Shown here: in pieces, positions 50,724 through 58,496 of the stretch
How positions within the stretch are numbered: position 1 is the first letter of the stretch
Layout of the letters: each line of letters starts with the position of its first letter
Assembly (NCBI RefSeq): GCF_022627955.1
Contig: NZ_JABXGD010000001.1
Span: forward strand, 124,001 to 188,000
Direction: 5' to 3'
Length of the DNA stretch: 64,000 nt
DNA from: Microbacterium sp. C5A9
Lineage (GTDB): Bacteria > Actinomycetota > Actinomycetes > Actinomycetales > Microbacteriaceae
Position numbers and translations under genes: made by a program
The notes under the pieces: generated by a model
What the model saw: only the letters and a program-made list of their open reading frames with translations
Told to the model about the DNA's origin: nothing
The model's database searches: none

Positions 50724-53723
50724 GTGATGACCGACCGATACTGGGAGAGCACCGCACCGGGTGCCGGACGGCGGCGTCCCCGCGCCGATGCGATCACGGA
50801 CGCGGCCCGCCTCAGCCTCAACGGCACCTGGAGGTTCCGCCTCAGCCCCACGGCGGCCGGCACCGGCCAGGCGTTCCTCGCGGACGACTTCGACGACAGC
50901 GCCTGGGACCCCATGGCCGTGCCCTCGCACTGGGTGCTCGAGGAGTTCACGCCCCTCGCGGGCGGCGAGCGGCGACGCATGCTGGGCACCGCCGAAGGGC
51001 CGCTGTACACGAACACCGCCTATCCGATCCCGCTCGATGCCCCCCGCGTGTCCGAGGCGAACCCGACCGGCGACTACCGACTCGTCTTCGATGCGCCGGA
51101 TGAGCTCGAGAACGCCGTGCTGCGCTTCCAGGGCGTCGATTCGTGCGCGAAGGTGTGGCTGAACGGCGAAGAGCTGGGATGGTCGACGGGCAGCCGCCTG
51201 CCGTTCGAGTTCGACGTCGCGCTGCGGCGCGGTCGTAACGTGCTCGCCGTGCGCGTGCACCGCTGGTCGGCGGGCACCTACCTCGAGGATCAGGACATGT
51301 GGTGGCTGCCGGGCATCTTCCGCGATGTCGAGCTGCTCGCCCGCCCGTCCGGCGCGATCGACGACCACTTCGTGCACGCCGACTACGACCACCGCACGGG
51401 CCTCGGCACGCTGCGCGTCGAGGCGAGCGTCGACGCCGTCGTCGACATCCCCGCGCTCGGCATCTCGATCCCGGCGGGCGCGACCGCGCAGGTGCCGGTC
51501 GAGCCGTGGAGCGCCGAATCGCCGACGCTGTACCGCGGCACGCTGCGCTCGGCGGGGGAGACGGTCGAACTCGCCGTGGGCTTCCGCCACGTCGAGATCG
51601 TCGACGGGGTCTTCACGGTCAACGGGCGACCCGTCACGTTCCGCGGGGTCAATCGGCACGAGCACGATCCGCACCGCGGGCGCACGCTCGACGCGCAGAC
51701 CATGCGCGAGGACATCGTGCTGATGAAGCGCGCCAACATCGACGCCGTCCGCACCAGCCATTACCCGCCGCACCCCGATTTCCTGCGCCTGTGCGACGAG
51801 CTGGGTCTGTGGGTGGTGCTCGAGAACGACCTCGAGACGCACGGGTTCATCTATGAGGGGTGGGAGCACAATCCGCCGGCCCTGCCGGAATGGCAGGATG
51901 CGGTGCTCGATCGCATGCAGCGCAGCGTCGAGCGCGACAAGAACCATCCGAGCATCGTGATCTGGTCGCTCGCCAACGAGAGCATGACGGGCGAGGGGTT
52001 CGCCGCGATGCGCCGCTGGCTCGGCGAGCGGGACCCGTCGCGGCCCGTGCTCTACGAGCGCGACCCCACCTATCAGGACTCCGACTTCTACTCGCTCATG
52101 TACCCCTCTCTCGAGCTCCTCGACCAGATCGGGCGACGCGAGGAGCCGCGGGGCGGGCGGCTCAGCATGCACGGCATGGTGTTCGGGGAGAAGGATGCGG
52201 ATGCCGATGTGGCCGTCGATCCCGTCGACGAGCGCCGCCGCGGGCTGCCGTTCCTGCTCGTGGAGTACGCCCACGCGATGGGCAACGGCCCGGGGTCGCT
52301 GTCGGACTACTGGCGGATCATGCGCGAGCACGACCGGATCTGCGGAGGGTTCGTCTGGGAGTGGATCGACCACGGCTTCGCGACGACGACGCCCGACGGC
52401 ATCCGCTACATCATGCACGGAGAGGACGTCGACTACGAGCCGAACGGCGGGCGCTTCTCGCTGCACGGCCTGGTCACGTCGGACCGCACCCCGACATCGG
52501 GTCTCGTCGAGCTGTCGAAGGCCTATGCGCCGCTGCGCATCGAGGTCGACGCCGCGTCGATCGTGATCCACAACGACCGCCACACGACCTCCACGGCCGA
52601 CCTGCGCCTCCTCTGGCGCATCGAGCAGGGGGCGACGACGGTCGACGCGGGGGAGCTCGATCTGCCGCCGATCGCCGCGGGAGGATCGGCGACCGTGCCC
52701 GCCCCCGCCGGTGACGGCCTCGTGACCGTGAGCGCTGTGCTCCGCGACGACACGGACTGGGCAGACGCCGGACACGTCGTGTCGTGGGGGCAGCGGCAGG
52801 CGTCCCCCCTGCCGGTGCCCGTGCTCGCGCGTCCGACCGGAGGTGCGGCGCCGGCGTCGGACACCGAGGGTCCCGACGCCGTGCACGCGGGTGCCGTGCG
52901 GCTGGGTGCCGCGGAGTTCGACGGCGCGACCGGGCGCCTGCTCTCCCTCGGAGGAGTGGAGGTCGACGGCCCCTGGATCGACCTGCACCGCGCGCCGACC
53001 GAGAACGACCGCGGTCAGGGTGAGACCAACAACATCGCCAAGGTGTGGCATCAGACCGGGATGGACCGTCTGGAGCATCGCACCGATCGGGTGCGCACGG
53101 GCGACGGCTGGCTCGAGGTCACGGGGCGGACGGCACCGTCGACGCATCCGCACGGGGTCGTCTGGACGATGCTGTGGCAGCAGCAGGGCGACGGTCTCGA
53201 GCTGTCCGTCTCGGCGGACTTCGTCGGCCCCTGGGCCGACACCCCGTACATGCATCGCGACATCTGGGTGCCGCGACTCGGGCTGCTGCTCTCTCTGCCG
53301 GGCGGCTACGCCGATGTCGAGTGGCAGGGCCGCGGTCCCGGCGAGTCGTACGTGGACTCCTTCGAGGCCGCGCCGCTGGGCCGGTACCGAGCGGCGATCG
53401 ACGACCTGCAGGTGCACTATCCGGTGCCCCAGGAGAACGGCAACCACATCGACACGAGCCTGCTGCTGCTCTCGGGCGCCGAGCTGCCGACCCTGCGTGT
53501 CGACGGCAGGAGCGTGTTCGACTTCACCGCCCGCCGGTGGACCTCGAAGGACCTGCAGGCGGCGACGCGTCCGTACGAGCTGGTCGACTCCGGGCGGGTC
53601 TGGCTCAACCTCGACCACGGGCAGCTGGGCCTCGGCTCCGCATCCGTCGGGCCCGCGACGCCCGAGCGGTACCGGATCCCCCGTGAGCGGACGAGCTGGC
53701 GCCTGCGCCTCTCCGTCGGCTGA
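50724..53723 (+). CDS. GH2 beta-galactosidase, LacZ type
   Basis: 999 residues if it starts at GTG 50724 (AGGAGG 7 nt upstream); ATG 50727 is the alternative and differs by one residue. Five-domain LacZ architecture: sugar-binding, Ig-like, TIM barrel, Ig-like and large C-terminal beta-galactosidase small-chain domain. Acid/base is about Glu418 in WSLANESMTG, nucleophile about Glu513 in LLVEYAHAMGNG, and HEHDPHRGR and SHYPPHPDF are classic LacZ strings. It hydrolyses terminal beta-D-galactosides in the cytoplasm. Its stop codon lies inside an exact 20-bp tandem duplication, followed by a strong terminator. Confidence 0.94.
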   Translation: MMTDRYWESTAPGAGRRRPRADAITDAARLSLNGTWRFRLSPTAAGTGQAFLADDFDDSAWDPMAVPSHWVLEEFTPLAGGERRRMLGTAEGPLYTNTAYPIPLDAPRVSEANPTGDYRLVFDAPDELENAVLRFQGVDSCAKVWLNGEELGWSTGSRLPFEFDVALRRGRNVLAVRVHRWSAGTYLEDQDMWWLPGIFRDVELLARPSGAIDDHFVHADYDHRTGLGTLRVEASVDAVVDIPALGISIPAGATAQVPVEPWSAESPTLYRGTLRSAGETVELAVGFRHVEIVDGVFTVNGRPVTFRGVNRHEHDPHRGRTLDAQTMREDIVLMKRANIDAVRTSHYPPHPDFLRLCDELGLWVVLENDLETHGFIYEGWEHNPPALPEWQDAVLDRMQRSVERDKNHPSIVIWSLANESMTGEGFAAMRRWLGERDPSRPVLYERDPTYQDSDFYSLMYPSLELLDQIGRREEPRGGRLSMHGMVFGEKDADADVAVDPVDERRRGLPFLLVEYAHAMGNGPGSLSDYWRIMREHDRICGGFVWEWIDHGFATTTPDGIRYIMHGEDVDYEPNGGRFSLHGLVTSDRTPTSGLVELSKAYAPLRIEVDAASIVIHNDRHTTSTADLRLLWRIEQGATTVDAGELDLPPIAAGGSATVPAPAGDGLVTVSAVLRDDTDWADAGHVVSWGQRQASPLPVPVLARPTGGAAPASDTEGPDAVHAGAVRLGAAEFDGATGRLLSLGGVEVDGPWIDLHRAPTENDRGQGETNNIAKVWHQTGMDRLEHRTDRVRTGDGWLEVTGRTAPSTHPHGVVWTMLWQQQGDGLELSVSADFVGPWADTPYMHRDIWVPRLGLLLSLPGGYADVEWQGRGPGESYVDSFEAAPLGRYRAAIDDLQVHYPVPQENGNHIDTSLLLLSGAELPTLRVDGRSVFDFTARRWTSKDLQAATRPYELVDSGRVWLNLDHGQLGLGSASVGPATPERYRIPRERTSWRLRLSVG

Positions 53724-53743
53724 TGCGCCTCTCCGTCGGCTGA
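53704..53743. repeat. Exact 20-bp tandem duplication over the GH2 stop codon
   Basis: Bases 53704-53723 (last six codons plus TGA of the GH2 gene) are repeated without change at 53724-53743. The second copy is non-coding because the first stop is retained. Confidence 0.95.
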
Positions 53744-53753
53744 TTCGATCGTG

Positions 53754-53788
53754 CCCTCCCGCGCGCCGCAGGCGCACCCGCGGGAGGG
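53754..53788. terminator. Bidirectional hairpin terminator between GH2 and the DUF1537 kinase gene
   Basis: CCCTCCCGCG (53754-53763) pairs perfectly with CGCGGGAGGG (53779-53788). The loop contains a further CGCC/GGCG mini-stem. It lies between two convergent genes. Confidence 0.82.
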
Positions 53789-53811
53789 TGCGGTCGATCG
53801 GATGAGCGTCC

Positions 53812-53847
53812 CCCGGCCGTCAGGATCCGCCCGGCCGTCAGGATCCG
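53812..53847. repeat. Exact 18-bp tandem duplication over the kinase stop codon
   Basis: The 18-bp unit at 53812-53829 is repeated at 53830-53847. The second copy contains the stop codon (complement of TCA at 53838-53840) of the minus-strand kinase gene. It mirrors the duplication at the end of the convergent GH2 gene 70 bp away. Confidence 0.95.
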
Positions 53848-55100
53848 AGGGAGCGGATGTCGTCGAACAGCGTCTCGGCGCCGACCTGACCGCCCTTGAG
53901 GAGCAGCTCGAGGCCGTCGATGTCGGGGTCGTCCGAGGCGGCGCGCAGCAGGACCACGTTGCCGATCGGGTTCGCCGCGATCTCGAGCGACGTCACGCCC
54001 AGCAGCCGGGTGACGCGCCCGGAGGTGTCGCCTCCCGCCACGATGATGCGGCGCGCGAGGTCGGCCGCGCCGCGGATCGCATCGGCGGCGATCGTCGCGA
54101 TGCGTTCGAGCGTGTCGGATGCGGCGGGGGCGTCGTCAGAGGTCAGCGCGACGCTGCGGCCGGTCTCCAGGGCAGCGCGCACGAGAGCGATCTGCGCGGC
54201 CTGATCCGTGAACGAGAGCGGGGCGACGAGCCAGCCCGCGGCCTTCGCATGTTCGAGCTGGCGTCTCGTCTGCGCCGAGCGGCTGCCCGAGACGGCGAGC
54301 ACCGGGCCGCGGGACGGCGTCGAGGTGGGGAGGGCGACCGCGTCGCCGGGGTCGGCCGCGCCGATGCCCCAGCTCAGGCCGCCCGAGCCGATCGCGAACA
54401 CGGGGGCCGGGGCGTCGAGCACCGCTCGGCCGACGATCGCGGCATCGGCGTTGTCGAGCGCGTCCAGCACGACCGCCGCCTGCGGCGACCGGCGCAGCGA
54501 TTCGCCGAGGCCGGCATACGCGGTGCGCGGGATGCCGCCGATCGGCAGCGATGTCTGGGCGCCGATGTGCCGAGCCAGATCGGCTTCGTGCATCGGGGTC
54601 GAGGGGTGCGTCGACATCGTCGGCTGGCGATCGAGGCGGTGGATCACCCCGTTCTCGGCGGCGAAGTGCGTGCCGAACACGGTGTAGCGTCCGAAGTCCG
54701 GCTGGGCGAACAGCATCGGCACAGGACGCTCGCCGATGATCTCGCGCCCCAGCTCGACGACGCGGCCGATGCTGCCGATCGACGGAGACGAGTCGGCCGT
54801 CGAGCACGCCTTGTACTGCACGATCCGGGGTCCGAGGGCGCGCAGGGCCTCGAGTGCGGGGCGCACCTCCGCCTCGATGCGCGCGGTGGGCAGCGACCGT
54901 GCGATCCCCGCGATGCCCACCACGTCGTGAGCGGAGGCCGCCTCGCGAAGCCGCTCGGCATCCGGCACGCCGACGAACAGGCGTCCCGACCATCCGTGCC
55001 GGGCGAACTGCAGCAGCACGTCGACGCTGCCGGTGAAATCGTCGCCGTAGTACCCGACGCGCATCGTCGTCGCGGCGAGGGGCACCGTGGGCTCAGACAC
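53838..55100 (-). CDS. Four-carbon acid sugar kinase family protein (DUF1537)
   Basis: 420 residues from GTG 55100, overlapping the RLP gene by 8 bp; an internal ATG at 55064 is possible. N-terminal domain with GYYGDDFTGSVDVLLQF and a Lys/Ser region QYKACSTADSS; C-terminal nucleotide-binding domain with VAGGDTSGRV and the GNVVLLRA strand, as in the DUF1537 kinase family. Members phosphorylate acid sugars such as erythronate, threonate or 3-oxo-isoapionate. Family members encoded next to a RuBisCO-like protein have been linked to D-apionate breakdown (OiaK), which fits the neighbour here but is inferred. It is last in the GH127-RLP-kinase operon. Confidence 0.88.
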   Translation of the reverse strand: MSEPTVPLAATTMRVGYYGDDFTGSVDVLLQFARHGWSGRLFVGVPDAERLREAASAHDVVGIAGIARSLPTARIEAEVRPALEALRALGPRIVQYKACSTADSSPSIGSIGRVVELGREIIGERPVPMLFAQPDFGRYTVFGTHFAAENGVIHRLDRQPTMSTHPSTPMHEADLARHIGAQTSLPIGGIPRTAYAGLGESLRRSPQAAVVLDALDNADAAIVGRAVLDAPAPVFAIGSGGLSWGIGAADPGDAVALPTSTPSRGPVLAVSGSRSAQTRRQLEHAKAAGWLVAPLSFTDQAAQIALVRAALETGRSVALTSDDAPAASDTLERIATIAADAIRGAADLARRIIVAGGDTSGRVTRLLGVTSLEIAANPIGNVVLLRAASDDPDIDGLELLLKGGQVGAETLFDDIRSLGS

Positions 55101-56355
55101 GGGCCGGACCGAAGCGCTCGACCGCCCGTCGCAGTTCGACCGAGGCGCGGAGCGCGTCGTCGATCGTCTCGCCCCGCTCTGCCGACGCCCATGCCTCGCG
55201 CATGCTCGACACCCCGGCCGCGGCGCCGTCGGGGTGACCGTGGATGCCACCGCCCGCGAGCACGAGAACATCGCTCGTGCCGACGGCCGAGTAGGTGGCG
55301 TGCGCCAGCCCGCCCCACTGTCCGCTGGAGAGCACGGGGACGGTCGGCGTGATGCCCAGGAGCGGCTGCCGCACGGCGGCGATCGAGTCGAGCACCTCAG
55401 CGTCGGTCTCGTAGAACTTGTTGCTGATGCCGTTGGTGTGCAGGTGGTCGGCCCCCGAGAGCCGCGCGATCTTCTGCCATGCACGGAACCCTATCCCCAC
55501 CTGCTCCGAGCGCATGATGCCCCCGAGCATGGTGCGATGGCCGTGGATCGGCACCTCGGCGTGACGGTGCAGGAACTCCAGCCCCGCGAATCCCACCAGG
55601 TTCACGCAGGCCATGACGCAGGTGCCTCCGGCCGACACCACCAGATCGTGGTTGGCCTCGAGCCGACCGATGTCGTCGGTGATGTTGAACGCGTACATCG
55701 GCATCACGCCGGTGCGGTCGGCATGCCGCAGGAGCACCGGCATCACGGCCTTCACGCGCGCCTCGAGGGGAGCCGCGGGGCCGTTGCCCTGCAGCTCGTC
55801 GTCCTTGATGAAGTCGACCCCCGCGGCGGCGAGCTCACCGACCAGATCGCCCAGCTGCTCGGGCGTGAGGCCGATGCTGGGCTTCACGATGGTGCCGATC
55901 ATCGCCCCGGCGGGGCGCGACATCAGGCGTCGGGTGCCGTCGATGCCGAACTTCGGCCCGGGGTAGCGCACGGCGAAGGCGGGCGGCAGGTCGAGGTCGA
56001 TCAGCTTGATGGCCGCCAGTTCCTTGATCTCGAAGAGGTTGCCGGCGACGGCCGCCATCAGATTCGGCAGCGACGGGCCGAAGTTGTCGAGGGGGAAGCG
56101 CAGGCGCAGCACGGCGCGGCGGCGGAGTGCGGGGTCGCCGACGGCTCCGGGCAGCGGCGATGCGCCGGTGAGGGGGATCTCGGTGAGGCTCTCGACCTGT
56201 GCGGCGAAGCGCGCGCGCACCTCGTCGGACTCCCGCTCGACGCGGACGAACGTGCCCGTCGACTGCTCTCCGGCGAGCACCTCCGCGGCGTGGGCCAGGG
56301 GCAGCGAGGTCTCGATGACGTAGGTCGCGATCACGTGCTCTGCGCTCATCGCCAT
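55093..56355 (-). CDS. RuBisCO-like protein (form IV), probable branched-sugar-acid enzyme
   Basis: 420 residues from ATG 56355, whose A is the last base of the GH127 stop; ATG 56349 is an alternative. RuBisCO large-subunit fold. The metal site is conserved: K184, D186, E187 in DFIKDDEL, and catalytic K158 in TIVKPSIGL. But K177 of true RuBisCO is Ser160, and the loop 6 region reads HLHTNGISNKF instead of the usual GKLEG, so it should not fix CO2. RLPs paired with DUF1537 kinases act as transcarboxylase/hydrolases (OiaX) or decarboxylases (OiaC) on 3-oxo-isoapionate-4-phosphate in apiose catabolism. That role is inferred from pairing. Confidence 0.9.
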   Translation of the reverse strand: MAMSAEHVIATYVIETSLPLAHAAEVLAGEQSTGTFVRVERESDEVRARFAAQVESLTEIPLTGASPLPGAVGDPALRRRAVLRLRFPLDNFGPSLPNLMAAVAGNLFEIKELAAIKLIDLDLPPAFAVRYPGPKFGIDGTRRLMSRPAGAMIGTIVKPSIGLTPEQLGDLVGELAAAGVDFIKDDELQGNGPAAPLEARVKAVMPVLLRHADRTGVMPMYAFNITDDIGRLEANHDLVVSAGGTCVMACVNLVGFAGLEFLHRHAEVPIHGHRTMLGGIMRSEQVGIGFRAWQKIARLSGADHLHTNGISNKFYETDAEVLDSIAAVRQPLLGITPTVPVLSSGQWGGLAHATYSAVGTSDVLVLAGGGIHGHPDGAAAGVSSMREAWASAERGETIDDALRASVELRRAVERFGPARV

Positions 56356-58328
56356 CACCAGACCACCGGCAGCCACACCGACATCTCGGAGGGGCCGCGG
56401 TTGCCCCAGGCGAAGTAGGGGATGAGAGTGACCGGCACGGTCAGCAGCTCCGCGTCGTCGAGGTCGGTGTAGAGGGCGTCCTCATCGGCATCCGGGATCA
56501 CGGCGAGCTGCGTGGTGAGCACGGTCACGGGGGAGCCGGCGATCTCGCGTCGACCCGTCTCGAAGGAGGCGCCGCGGCGCACGGCGGCCTGCTCGAGCAC
56601 GACGCCGTCGGGCAGATCGGTGCTCTCGAGCGCGTAGACGACAGGACCGCGCTGCACCGCGACCTGGTTCGTGATCTCCTCGGCCAGGCGGTGTCCCCGC
56701 AGCACGCGCACCGGCATGGGCAGGGTGAGCACGATGACGTCGCCCTCGGCCCACGTGCGGTCGAGACGCGCGTAGGTGCCGGGCGTCGGTGCGGGTTCGG
56801 CGCGGCCGTTCACCGTGAGCGTCGCGCCCGACGACCAGCCGGGGATGCGCAGGTGCACGGGCACTCCGCCCTCGGTGGCCGCCGTGACCGTGAACGCGAT
56901 CTGCTCGCTCCAGGGGTAGTCGCTGTCCTCCCGCAGGCTCAGCACACCGCCGGCGAGATCGAGCGAGCTGCCGCCGTACTGGTGCACGAAGAGCCCGTCG
57001 GACGAGAGCGAGGCCGCCCGCTCGTGGAAGCGCGCGAGGGTGCGGGCGATGTTCGGAGGGCAGCAGAAGCAGCTGAGGTAGCGCTCGCGGAGTCGCTCGT
57101 CGGAGGGAGGCGGACTCGGCACGGGGTGGATCGCCGTGTCGCCGGGGCGACGCAGCGGGAACGGCAGATCGCGGACCTGCCGGAGCGGATTCGTGTAGAA
57201 GTACTCCGATCCGTCGAGGCTGATGCTCGAGAGCAGGCTGTTGTAGGCGATCTGCTCGATCACGTCGGCGTAGCGGGCATCGCCCGTGAGCGCCAGCATC
57301 CGTTCGCTCCACAGGATCATGCCGATGTTCGCGCACGACTCGTTGTGGGCGGTCGTGTTGGGCAGCTGGAACGCGCGTCCGTATGCCTGGTGCACGCGAC
57401 TGATGTCCTGCTGCCAGGGGGAGGCGTCGGGCGAGGCGCCGTCGTACAGGGCGCCGCAGCCACCGGTGATGTAGAGCTTGGTGTCGACGACGTCGTTCCA
57501 GATGCCCTCGAGCACCTCGAGCAGCTCCCGGTCGCCGTTCTCGGCGATCAGATCGGCGAGCCCCGCATACAGATAGTTGGCGCGCACGGCGTGCCCTGCC
57601 GCGACCTTCTGCTCGCGCACCGGCAGGCGATCCTGATTGTCGTCGCCGCCGTCGAAGTCGTCGCGGACCCGCAGGAACGCCTCGGCGAGGTCGAGGTACT
57701 GCGGGTCGTCCGTCGCCCGGTACAGCTCGATGACGGCCATGTAGTGCGAGGGGCAGATCGCGCTGCGGGCGAGCTCGACCGGCTTGTTGACGGCCAGATC
57801 CTCGAGGAACGACGCCGCGCGGCGGGCGACGTCGAGCAGCGTGGTGCTGCCCGTGACCTCGAAGTGCCGCACGCCCATCGTGATCAGATGACCGAGGTTG
57901 TATGTCTCGAAGTGGAACCGGTCGGCGAGCGCGACGGCCTGCTCGGCCTGGCGGCTCTGGATGAGCACCGGCGTGTGCAGGTAGCCGTCCTCCCGCTGCA
58001 CCGAGGCGATCAGCTGCGCGAGCTCCTCGATCTGCGCCGCGAGCGCGGCGTCGGGTGCGACCTCGAGCTGTGCGATCGCCGCCTCGAGCCACTTGTAGAA
58101 GTCGCCGTCCATGAAGGGCGGTCCGTCGTGCGTGCCGGCGTCGAGGCCCGCCGCGATGCGGAAGTTGCGCAGGCCGGGGCTGACGTCGCCGTCGCTCAGC
58201 GACTGCCAGATGCCCGGCACTGTCGAGGTGAAGGTGCGGTCCTGCACGGATCCCCAGAAGCCGCTCGACCAGCGCGCCTCTGCGGCGTGCAGCGGGCGGA
58301 GCGGAGCGTGGGGGGAAGAGGTCGTCAT
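56355..58328 (-). CDS. GH127-family glycoside hydrolase (DUF1680), beta-L-arabinofuranosidase-like
   Basis: 657 residues from ATG 58328 (AGGGA upstream). (alpha/alpha)6 barrel, then two beta-sandwich domains. The zinc-cysteine site is present: E330-S-C332 in NESCANIG, and C422-C423 in SCFCCPPN, one being the nucleophile in characterised GH127 enzymes. The position matching the proposed acid/base Glu (EAFG-type motif) appears to be Gln314 in HQAYGRAF. GH127 includes beta-L-arabinofuranosidase and an RG-II aceric-acid hydrolase. No signal peptide. First gene of the operon with RLP and DUF1537 kinase, so its released sugar is probably what they metabolise (inference). Confidence 0.88.
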   Translation of the reverse strand: MTTSSPHAPLRPLHAAEARWSSGFWGSVQDRTFTSTVPGIWQSLSDGDVSPGLRNFRIAAGLDAGTHDGPPFMDGDFYKWLEAAIAQLEVAPDAALAAQIEELAQLIASVQREDGYLHTPVLIQSRQAEQAVALADRFHFETYNLGHLITMGVRHFEVTGSTTLLDVARRAASFLEDLAVNKPVELARSAICPSHYMAVIELYRATDDPQYLDLAEAFLRVRDDFDGGDDNQDRLPVREQKVAAGHAVRANYLYAGLADLIAENGDRELLEVLEGIWNDVVDTKLYITGGCGALYDGASPDASPWQQDISRVHQAYGRAFQLPNTTAHNESCANIGMILWSERMLALTGDARYADVIEQIAYNSLLSSISLDGSEYFYTNPLRQVRDLPFPLRRPGDTAIHPVPSPPPSDERLRERYLSCFCCPPNIARTLARFHERAASLSSDGLFVHQYGGSSLDLAGGVLSLREDSDYPWSEQIAFTVTAATEGGVPVHLRIPGWSSGATLTVNGRAEPAPTPGTYARLDRTWAEGDVIVLTLPMPVRVLRGHRLAEEITNQVAVQRGPVVYALESTDLPDGVVLEQAAVRRGASFETGRREIAGSPVTVLTTQLAVIPDADEDALYTDLDDAELLTVPVTLIPYFAWGNRGPSEMSVWLPVVW

Positions 58329-58369
58329 TGAGCGGTCCCTGTGTCGAGTCGAGCGGTCGTTCGAATGGC

Positions 58370-58447
58370 AGTATGGCACGTTTTCGAGCCCAAGTGAATA
58401 TTCTTTCAGTACTGAGTGTTGACACGCACCGACAAAATCCGTAACGT
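58370..58447. promoter_or_regulatory. Divergent promoters of the RLP operon and CUT1 operon B, with SorC-type site
   Basis: Minus strand: TTCACT (58393-58398) and CATACT (58370-58375) with a 17-bp spacer. Plus strand: TTGACA (58419-58424), 17-bp spacer, TAACGT (58442-58447). TGAATATTCTTTC (58395-58407) overlaps the minus -35 and lies about 12 bp upstream of the plus -35. Its reverse complement, GAAAGAATATTCA, occurs again before the SorC gene at 63396-63408. Confidence 0.7.
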
Positions 58448-58496
58448 TTCACTCACACCGACACACAGCACCATCGACGTCAAGGAGGACGCCTCA

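Noticed and set aside
50631..53777. 1048-codon open frame antisense to the LacZ-like GH2
   Set aside because: Composition typical of a GC-driven shadow frame; the plus strand encodes a full LacZ-type protein.
55093..56355. Genuine carbon-fixing RuBisCO
   Set aside because: K177 is Ser, loop 6 lacks the catalytic Lys, no small subunit or phosphoribulokinase is nearby, and the neighbours are sugar-acid genes.
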